Part shown: piece after piece, positions 52,423 to 58,235 of the stretch
Position numbering within the stretch: position 1 is the first letter of the stretch
How the letters are laid out: every line of letters begins with the position of its first letter
Origin: Caballeronia glathei
Lineage (GTDB): Bacteria > Pseudomonadota > Gammaproteobacteria > Burkholderiales > Burkholderiaceae
Reading direction: 5' to 3'
Length of the DNA: 58,235 nt
NCBI RefSeq assembly: GCF_000698595.1
Contig: NZ_JFHC01000055.1
Span: 1 to 58,235, forward strand
Made by a program: the position numbers and the translations under genes
The notes under the pieces: generated by a model
What the model was told of the DNA's origin: nothing
What the model saw: the letters and a program-made list of their open reading frames with translations, nothing else
The model's database searches: none

Positions 52423-53969
52423 ACATCATGTCCACCACTTCCACCGATCATGCCGTGATACGGCTGCACCCCAACGACGACGTCGTGATCGCGACGCGCC
52501 AGCTGATGTCCGGCGCGCGCATCGCGTCGGAAGATCTCGCAGTGATGGGTCTGATTCCGCCTGGCCACAAGATCGCGACGCGCGACATCGCGAAGGGCGA
52601 GCCGGTCAAGCGCTACAACCAGATCATCGGCGTGGCGCGCGAGGCGATCGCGCGCGGCCAGCACGTGCACGTGCACAACCTCGGCATGGCCGAGTTCGCG
52701 CGGGAGCACGAGTTCGGCGTCGACCGGCATCCGACCGACTTCGTCGAAACGCCCGCGACCTTCATGGGCATCCGCCGCGCCGACGGGCGGGTTGCGACGC
52801 GCAACTTCATCGGCGTATTGACGAGCGTGAACTGCTCGGCGACCGTCGCGCGCGCGATCGCGGATCATTTCCGCCGCGACGTGCATCCGGAAGCGCTTGC
52901 CGGCTATCCGAACGTCGACGGCGTGATCGCGCTCACGCACGGGCTCGGCTGCGGCATCGACATGCAGGGCGAAGGGCTCGCGATCCTGCGGCGCACGCTC
53001 GCCGGTTACGCGGTGCATCCGAACTTCTACTCGGTGTTGTTCGTCGGGCTCGGCTGCGAGACGAACCAGATTTCCGGCGTGCTCGAATCGGGCGGCCTGA
53101 AGGACGGCGAGCGCCTGAAGAGCTTCACGATCCAGGACAGCGGCGGCTCGAAGAAGACGGTCGAGCGCGGCATCGCGATGGTGAAGGAGATGCTCGCGGA
53201 CGCGAACCGCGTCACGCGCGAACCGGTCCCGGCATCGCATCTCGTGGTGGGATTGCAGTGCGGCGGGTCGGACGGATACTCGGGCATTTCGGCGAATCCG
53301 GCGCTCGGCGCCGCCGTCGACCGGCTCGTGCGCCACGGCGGCACTGCGATTCTTTCCGAGACGCCCGAGGTCTACGGCGCGGAGCACCTGCTGACGCGCC
53401 GCGCGGTGAGCCGCGAGGTCGGCGAGAAGCTGCTCGCGCGCATCGCGTGGTGGGAAGACTATTGCGCGCGCAACGGCGCCGCGCTCGACAACAATCCGTC
53501 GGCGGGCAACAAGGTCGGCGGCCTCACGACGATTCTCGAAAAGTCGCTCGGCGCGGTGGCGAAGGGCGGCACGACGAATCTCGTCGACGTGTACGAGTAC
53601 GCGGAGCGCATCGACGCGAAGGGCTTCGTCTTCATGGATTCGCCGGGCTACGACCCGATGTCGGCGACGGGACAGGTGGCCTCCGGCGCGAACCTGATCT
53701 GCTTTACGACGGGGCGCGGGTCGGCGTACGGCTGCGCGCCGTCGCCGTCGCTCAAGCTCGCGACCAACACCGCGCTTTGGGAACGGCAGGAAGACGATAT
53801 CGACATCAACTGCGGCGGCGTGATCGACGGGACGGCTTCGATCGGGGAACTCGGCGAGGCGATTTTCCGGATGATGCTGGATTGCGCGTCGGGGGGCGCG
53901 TCGAAGAGCGAGACGCACGGCTACGGGCAGAACGAGTTCGTGCCGTGGCAGGTGGGTGTGGTGACCTGA
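52419..53969 (+). CDS. uxaA: UxaA-family altronate dehydratase
   Basis: This 516-residue enzyme has an N-terminal SAF domain (about 1-85; IRLHPNDDVVIATRQL) and the large dehydratase domain with RNFIGVLTSVNCSA, LTHGLGCGID, FVGLGCETNQ, GLQCGGSDGYSGISANP and NPSAGNKVGGLTTI, whose cysteines would bind an iron centre. UxaA makes 2-keto-3-deoxygluconate from altronate; GarD on galactarate is the close alternative. The start at 52419 overlaps the transporter stop; ATG 52428 is another option. A strong terminator follows. uxaC and KDG kinase are not in the window. Confidence 0.8.
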   Translation: MNIMSTTSTDHAVIRLHPNDDVVIATRQLMSGARIASEDLAVMGLIPPGHKIATRDIAKGEPVKRYNQIIGVAREAIARGQHVHVHNLGMAEFAREHEFGVDRHPTDFVETPATFMGIRRADGRVATRNFIGVLTSVNCSATVARAIADHFRRDVHPEALAGYPNVDGVIALTHGLGCGIDMQGEGLAILRRTLAGYAVHPNFYSVLFVGLGCETNQISGVLESGGLKDGERLKSFTIQDSGGSKKTVERGIAMVKEMLADANRVTREPVPASHLVVGLQCGGSDGYSGISANPALGAAVDRLVRHGGTAILSETPEVYGAEHLLTRRAVSREVGEKLLARIAWWEDYCARNGAALDNNPSAGNKVGGLTTILEKSLGAVAKGGTTNLVDVYEYAERIDAKGFVFMDSPGYDPMSATGQVASGANLICFTTGRGSAYGCAPSPSLKLATNTALWERQEDDIDINCGGVIDGTASIGELGEAIFRMMLDCASGGASKSETHGYGQNEFVPWQVGVVT

Positions 53970-53983
53970 CGCTAAAAAGCAGG

Positions 53984-54014
53984 AAGGCCGATGCCCGAAG
54001 CATCGGCCTTTTTT
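53984..54014 (+). terminator. Terminator after uxaA
   Basis: AAGGCCGATGC, loop CCGAA and GCATCGGCCTT form a perfect 11-bp stem that runs into six T in total. Confidence 0.93.
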
Positions 54015-54024
54015 CCTCACCGCG

Positions 54025-54240
54025 TCACTTCGAAATATCCTCCAGCGTGACATCGCGCGTGCGCGGCCGAGCAGTCCGATCGCGCAGATCACGATGACCA
54101 TCGCCCCGGCGATGAACACGAACACGCCGTTCACGCCGAAGTGCTTCAGACACGCCGCGATCACGAACGCGGAAAACACGGCCGACAGCCGGCTCCACGA
54201 GTACACGAAGCCCACGGCGCGCGCCCGGATGCGGGTCGAA
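54025..54240 (-). pseudogene. C-terminal remnant of an MFS transporter
   Basis: On the minus strand from about 54240 the frame reads TRIRARAVGFVYSWSRLSAVF, then FVIAACLKHFGVNGVFVF and AIGLLG, the last two helices of a metabolite-proton symporter. A one-base deletion then shifts the frame; the expected tail RTRDVTLEDISK and a stop at 54025-54027 are readable in the next frame. The first ten helices are missing. It lies downstream of a truncated LysR start, so this is a decayed gene left by a deletion. Confidence 0.8.
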
Positions 54241-54328
54241 TGAACTCGCGTTCGGCCGCCCGCGCGATCGTCCCCTCCTCGCACACCGCGATGAAGAGCC
54301 GCAACGTCACCTGATCGATTTGCCACAT
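54241..54328 (-). pseudogene. N-terminal remnant of a LysR-family regulator
   Basis: From an ATG at 54328 the minus strand encodes MWQIDQVTLRLFIAVCEEG and then TIARAAERE, the first half of a LysR helix-turn-helix. Similarity stops near 54240, where MFS sequence begins in another frame. About 270 codons are missing. It lies between an MFS remnant and an intact but different lysR gene. Confidence 0.75.
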
Positions 54329-54373
54329 GGCCGGCGTGCCTTTCTCTTTCGGTTGAACGTCAAAGCGTGCGAT

Positions 54374-55309
54374 TCAGTGCGCCGTCGCCGTCACGGCGGC
54401 CACGAAATCGAGGAATGCCCGCACCTTCGCGGGCGGATGATGCCGCGACGGATACAACGCATATAGCGGAAAACGTTCGTCGCGCCAATCCGGAAACAAC
54501 TCGACGAGGCTGCCATCGGCGATCAGCGCCTCGACGCCGAGCTGCATCACCTGCGCGATCGCATGGCCCGCGATGCACACGCCATGCATCGTGCCGACGT
54601 CGTTCAGCGTGAGCCTGCCGGGTGCCGCCGACGGCGCGATCAGCACCCGCTTCTTGCCGCGATGAAACTCCCACTGGAACGGCCGGCCGCTTTGCGGGTC
54701 GCGATAGTGCACGCAGACGTGCCTGCCCGCTTCCAGTTCCGCCTTCAGCGCGGCGGGCGTCGCGGGACGGCCATGGCGTGCGAGGTACGCGGGCGCGGCC
54801 ACGGTGAGGATCGGCGTGTCGAGGAGCTTCCGCGCGATCAGGCTCGACGAACGCGGCTCTCCGAAGCGCAGCGCGAGATCGAAGCCGTCCGCGATCAGAT
54901 CGCCCAGCTGGTCGCGCGTGGCGAGTTCCACCTGAAGCTCGGGATGCGATTCGATGAACTCGCCCAGGCGCGGCCCGAGCACGAGCCGGGAGAAGAACGG
55001 ATCGACGTTCACGCGCAGTCGCCCGCGGACCGCCGTCGCGCTGCCCGAAACGCTCGACGCCGCCTCCTCCAGCCCGGCCAGGAGCGGCGCGATCTGTTCG
55101 TAGAAGCGGCGGCCTTCGTCGGTGAGCTGGACGGAGCGCGTCGTGCGGTCGAAAAGCCGTATGCCGAGCCGGCCTTCCAGCCGCGCGACCGCCCGGCTCA
55201 CGCCCGACTGCGTCATGTCCAGCAGTTCGCCCGCAGCCGCGAAGCTCCCGCTGTCGACGATCGCCGACAGCACGCCCATCCCGTTCAGCAAGCGCTCGTC
55301 GAAGGGCAT
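54374..55309 (-). CDS. LysR-family regulator
   Basis: This 311-residue regulator has the LysR helix-turn-helix (FAAAGELLDMTQSGVSRAVARLEGRLGIRLFDRTTR, read in parts) and a periplasmic-binding-protein-like effector domain with LGDLIADGFDLALRFGE. It diverges from an NmrA-type reductase gene, a common arrangement in which the regulator controls its neighbour. A small dyad lies between them. Its C-terminus contains LYALYPSRHHPPAKVRAFLDF, typical of the family branch acting on quinone or aromatic stress genes. Confidence 0.88.
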   Translation of the reverse strand: MPFDERLLNGMGVLSAIVDSGSFAAAGELLDMTQSGVSRAVARLEGRLGIRLFDRTTRSVQLTDEGRRFYEQIAPLLAGLEEAASSVSGSATAVRGRLRVNVDPFFSRLVLGPRLGEFIESHPELQVELATRDQLGDLIADGFDLALRFGEPRSSSLIARKLLDTPILTVAAPAYLARHGRPATPAALKAELEAGRHVCVHYRDPQSGRPFQWEFHRGKKRVLIAPSAAPGRLTLNDVGTMHGVCIAGHAIAQVMQLGVEALIADGSLVELFPDWRDERFPLYALYPSRHHPPAKVRAFLDFVAAVTATAH

Positions 55310-55323
55310 TGTGATGACCTTGT

Positions 55324-55340
55324 GTCATGGATGAAATGAC
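55324..55340. promoter_or_regulatory. Dyad upstream of LysR/NmrA pair
   Basis: GTCAT, seven bases, then ATGAC form a small perfect dyad 15 bases upstream of the lysR start. It may be the autoregulatory LysR box. Confidence 0.35.
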
Positions 55341-55435
55341 GCTCATGCTATCGCGGAATGCCTGACGACGGCGCAGACTCGTGCTCATCGCGGCGCGAGC
55401 CGCCGCATTCGGACCATTCGGACAGGAGAAATCAG

Positions 55436-56296
55436 ATGTACGCGATTACCGGAATCACAGGACAAGTCGGCGGCGTGGTCGCGCGCCAGTTGCTCGACGC
55501 GGGCCGCGGTGTGCGGGCCATCGTGCGCAGCGCGGACAAGGGCGCGGTGTGGGGCGCGCAAGGATGCGAGGTCGCGCTTGCCGACATGGCCGACGCCCGT
55601 GCGCTCACCGCCGCGTTTCGCGACACCGAAGGCGTATTCGTATTGCTGCCGCCGAATTTCGCACCGTCGGCGGGATTCGGCGAAACGCGGGCCATCGTGG
55701 CCGCGCTGCGCGAGGCGCTAGCAGAGGCGCAGGCGCCGAGGGTCGTCTGTCTCTCGACGATCGGCGCGCAGGCCGAACGCCCCAATCTGCTCCAGCAGCT
55801 TCAGATCATGGAGCGCGAACTGGGGCAACTCGACTTGCCGATCGCGTTTCTGCGCGCGGCGTGGTTCATGGAGAACGCGCTTTGGGATGTCGAGCCGGCC
55901 GGGGCGCGCGGCGTGATCCCGAGTTTCCTGCAACCGCTCGACAAGCCCGTGCCGATGGTCGCAACCGCTGATATCGGGCAGGTCGCGGCGGATCTGCTGC
56001 TCGATGAAAGCTGGCACGGCAAGCGGGTGGTCGAACTCGAAGGCCCGGCGCGCGTCTCGCCGGACGATATCGCCGCCGCGTTCACGGCTGCGCTCGGGCA
56101 TCCGGTGCGCGCGGAAGCGGTGGCGCGGGAGAGCTGGGAGGGGCTCTTCAAGTCGCAGGGAACCGCCGACCCGACGCCCCGCATTCAGATGCTCGACGGG
56201 TTCAATGAAGGGTGGATCGAGTTCGAAGGGGAGCCGCTGACCGGGACCGTCGAATTGGACAGCGTGGTGCGGGAACTGGTGGCGCGGGCCGGATGA
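55436..56296 (+). CDS. NmrA-like NAD(P)-binding oxidoreductase
   Basis: This 286-residue Rossmann protein starts with the dinucleotide motif AITGITGQVGGVVARQLLDAG and has the extended-SDR features GVFVLLPPNF and VVCLSTIGAQ, where the usual catalytic tyrosine-lysine pair is not evident. It resembles the NmrA/QorB group (NADPH sensor or quinone reductase). AGGAG precedes the ATG. It diverges from the lysR gene and is probably its target. Confidence 0.82.
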   Translation: MYAITGITGQVGGVVARQLLDAGRGVRAIVRSADKGAVWGAQGCEVALADMADARALTAAFRDTEGVFVLLPPNFAPSAGFGETRAIVAALREALAEAQAPRVVCLSTIGAQAERPNLLQQLQIMERELGQLDLPIAFLRAAWFMENALWDVEPAGARGVIPSFLQPLDKPVPMVATADIGQVAADLLLDESWHGKRVVELEGPARVSPDDIAAAFTAALGHPVRAEAVARESWEGLFKSQGTADPTPRIQMLDGFNEGWIEFEGEPLTGTVELDSVVRELVARAG

Positions 56297-56432
56297 TTTC
56301 GTGGCTACCGCGTGGACGTCGAGGCGCGCCTGGGAATTCGCGGCTGCATGGGAAGCCGCAGATTGCGGGCGTCATGTGTGCGCGACGCGCGGCAGGTCCA
56401 TGACCGGCGCGCACCAACGGGCATGAGTTCTG

Positions 56433-56451
56433 CGGGCGGCGGACCCGCCCG
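56433..56451. repeat. GC hairpin between nmrA-like and flavoprotein genes
   Basis: CGGGCGG, a five-base loop and CCGCCCG form a 7-bp stem in the 187-base convergent gap. There is no T run, so termination is uncertain. Confidence 0.35.
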
Positions 56452-56483
56452 GGGATCGGGCGCCTCGCGCGCCCGCCGCAAAC

Positions 56484-58112
56484 TCAGTCCGCCGCGCCCG
56501 GTTCCGCGACCATCCGCAAAGCAACCGCCTCTGCGACTTCGATTCCGTCGATCGCCGCCGAATAGATCCCGCCCGCGTATCCTGCGCCCTCTCCCGCTGG
56601 GTACAGCCCCTCCACGTTGATACTCTGGAAGTCGTCGCCGCGCCGGACCCGCAGCGGCGACGACGTACGCGTCTCCACACCCGTGAGCACGGCATCATGC
56701 ATCGCGAAGCCGGGGATTTTCTTGTCGAGCTGCGGAAGCGCCTCGCGGATCGCTTCGATCACGTAATCGGGCAGCGCCGTGCTGAGATCGGTCGGACGCA
56801 CACCCGGCTTGTACGACGGCTCGACCGAGCCAAGCGACGTCGACGGCCGCCCCGCGATGAAATCGCCGACCAGTTGTCCCGGTGCGCAGTAATCGCCGCC
56901 GCCGAGTTCGAACGCGCGCTCTTCCCATTTGCGCTGGAACGCGATGCCGGCGAGCGGGCCGCCGGGGTAGTCATCCGGCGTAATGCCGACGACGATTCCC
57001 GCGTTCGCATTGCGCTCATTGCGCGAATACTGGCTCATGCCGTTGGTCACGACGCGCCCCGGTTCCGACGTGGCCGCCACGACCGTGCCGCCCGGGCACA
57101 TGCAGAAGCTGTAGACCGCACGGCCGTTGCTGCAATGGTGCACGACCTTGTAGTCGGCGGCGCCGAGCAGCTTGTGGCCCGCGAACTTGCCGAAGCGGCT
57201 GCGGTCGATCACGCCCTGCGGATGCTCGATGCGAAAGCCGAGGGAAAACGGCTTCGGCTCCATGTAGACGCCGCGATCGTGCAGCATCTGGAACGTGTCG
57301 CGCGCGCTGTGGCCTACCGCCAGCACGACGTGATCGCAGCGCAGCGTCTCGCCATTCGAGAGCTTCACGCCGCGCACTTTGCCGTTGTCGACGTCGATGT
57401 CCTCGACGCGCTGTTCGAACCGTACTTCGCCGCCAAGCTGATGGATCGTCGCGCGCATCTTTTCGACCATGCTCACCAGCCGGAACGTGCCGATATGCGG
57501 GCGGCTCAGGTAGAGGATGTCCTCCGGCGCGCCCGCCTTGACGAATTCGTCCAGCACCTTGCGGCCGTAGTGCTTTGGGTCCTTGATCTGGCTGTAGAGC
57601 TTGCCGTCGGAGAAAGTGCCGGCGCCGCCTTCGCCGAACTGCACGTTCGACTCCGGATTCAGCACGTTCTTGCGCCACAGGCCCCAGGTGTCCTTGGTCC
57701 GTTCGCGCACCGCTTTGCCGCGCTCGAGGATGATCGGGCGAAAGCCCATCTGCGCGAGAATCAGGCCGGCAAAGAGCCCGCACGGCCCCATGCCGATCAC
57801 CACCGGGCGCAGAAGGTTCGCATTCGCCGGCGCCTGCGCGACGAATCGATACGCCATGTCGGGGGTGACGCTGCAGTGCGGATGGGCATCGAGATGCTGT
57901 CTCGCCGACGCCTCGTCTTTCACTTCGACATCGATGATATAGGTCAGCTTGATATCCGACCGCTTGCGTGCATCGTGCGCGCGACGAAACACCGTGTAGC
58001 GGACGAGTCCGTCGGACGGGACGCGGAGATCCTTGAGACGGGCGCGAATCGCGAGTTCGAGATCGGCTTCGGCGTGATCGAGCGGGAGTTTGACTTCGCT
58101 TAAACGTAGCAT
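56484..58112 (-). CDS. FAD-dependent dehydrogenase (COG2509 type)
   Basis: This 542-residue flavoprotein has an N-terminal alpha/beta domain (about 1-95) and then the FAD motif PVVIGMGPCGLFAGLILAQMG near residue 105, followed by FGEGGAGTFSDGKLYSQIKD, CPGGTVVAATSE and the C-terminal FAD closure LYPAGEGAGYAGGIYSAAIDG. It is typical of the widespread but uncharacterised COG2509 dehydrogenases. The reaction is unknown. It begins near the right edge; the remaining 123 bases hold its upstream region and no other gene. Confidence 0.8.
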   Translation of the reverse strand: MLRLSEVKLPLDHAEADLELAIRARLKDLRVPSDGLVRYTVFRRAHDARKRSDIKLTYIIDVEVKDEASARQHLDAHPHCSVTPDMAYRFVAQAPANANLLRPVVIGMGPCGLFAGLILAQMGFRPIILERGKAVRERTKDTWGLWRKNVLNPESNVQFGEGGAGTFSDGKLYSQIKDPKHYGRKVLDEFVKAGAPEDILYLSRPHIGTFRLVSMVEKMRATIHQLGGEVRFEQRVEDIDVDNGKVRGVKLSNGETLRCDHVVLAVGHSARDTFQMLHDRGVYMEPKPFSLGFRIEHPQGVIDRSRFGKFAGHKLLGAADYKVVHHCSNGRAVYSFCMCPGGTVVAATSEPGRVVTNGMSQYSRNERNANAGIVVGITPDDYPGGPLAGIAFQRKWEERAFELGGGDYCAPGQLVGDFIAGRPSTSLGSVEPSYKPGVRPTDLSTALPDYVIEAIREALPQLDKKIPGFAMHDAVLTGVETRTSSPLRVRRGDDFQSINVEGLYPAGEGAGYAGGIYSAAIDGIEVAEAVALRMVAEPGAAD

Positions 58113-58235
58113 GAGGACCTGTGTGCGGCGGCCGTGGTGTGGCCTGATCGCAATTTTAGTGCGTTTGCCTTGGGCAATGTTCCGCAGTGAGCGGCAGCAC
58201 GGGACATGGTGCGTATTTCGGCGAACGTGACCGCC

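Noticed and set aside
54015..54360. A real gene between uxaA and lysR
   Set aside because: The readable fragments belong to two different families in different frames and are truncated, so they are remnants.
56697..58103. A 468-codon frame antisense to the COG2509 flavoprotein
   Set aside because: Shadow frame without ribosome site or motifs.

Overview
The window looks like chromosomal DNA of a Burkholderiaceae bacterium (Burkholderia, Paraburkholderia or Caballeronia). The DNA is GC-rich with long antisense shadow frames. The gene strings apaG/rpe/gph, trpE-trpG-trpD-trpC and hemA-prfA-prmC-grxD-ubiX, and a split phenylacetate (paa) gene set, fit that family. This is inferred from gene content, not from a database comparison. 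I see no tRNA, rRNA, CRISPR array or intact insertion sequence.

Layout. 1-5.4 kb: phenylacetate catabolism, with paaF diverging from paaN, paaG, paaI and paaK around a shared operator. 5.5-8.9 kb: mltA, a 47-residue membrane protein, apaG, rpe and gph. 8.8-14.8 kb: trp promoter, tryptophan-rich leader peptide and attenuator, then trpEGDC, a CYTH phosphatase and ung. 14.8-19.5 kb (minus strand): azoreductase, M61 peptidase, dsbC and a UbiH-type hydroxylase. 19.8-28.2 kb: ychF, a DinD-like gene containing a 32-bp perfect palindrome, a small secreted protein, ettA, a DUF748 protein, a HAD phosphatase, aminopeptidase P and a small membrane protein. 28.4-33.7 kb: an orphan response regulator with a degenerate receiver, then hemA, prfA, prmC, grxD and ubiX. 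33.7-38.2 kb: a DODA-type dioxygenase, an amino-acid permease, a cold-shock gene with a good promoter and long leader, and a YegD-like Hsp70.

38.4-43.8 kb is the most unusual part. An MFS transporter is followed by a structured leader, a 989-residue membrane enzyme joining an NRPS-type adenylation domain directly to a six-helix ferric-reductase-like domain with an NAD(P)-binding tail, and a crotonase. The enzyme has the layout I recall for the fungal signal-synthesis protein TmpB of Aspergillus nidulans, and it has no carrier domain. This is my best candidate for an undescribed small-molecule pathway.

43.9-48.8 kb: nitroreductase, an MFS pump diverging from its TetR-type regulator over paired operators, a DUF1415 protein, a METTL25-type methyltransferase and a small helical orphan. 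48.9-54.0 kb: a hexuronate/aldonate module (FadR-type regulator, tagaturonate-reductase-like dehydrogenase, ACS-family transporter, altronate-dehydratase-like enzyme). 54.0-54.3 kb: a deletion scar joining the start of a LysR gene to the end of an MFS gene. 54.4-58.1 kb: a LysR/NmrA divergent pair and a COG2509-type flavoprotein.
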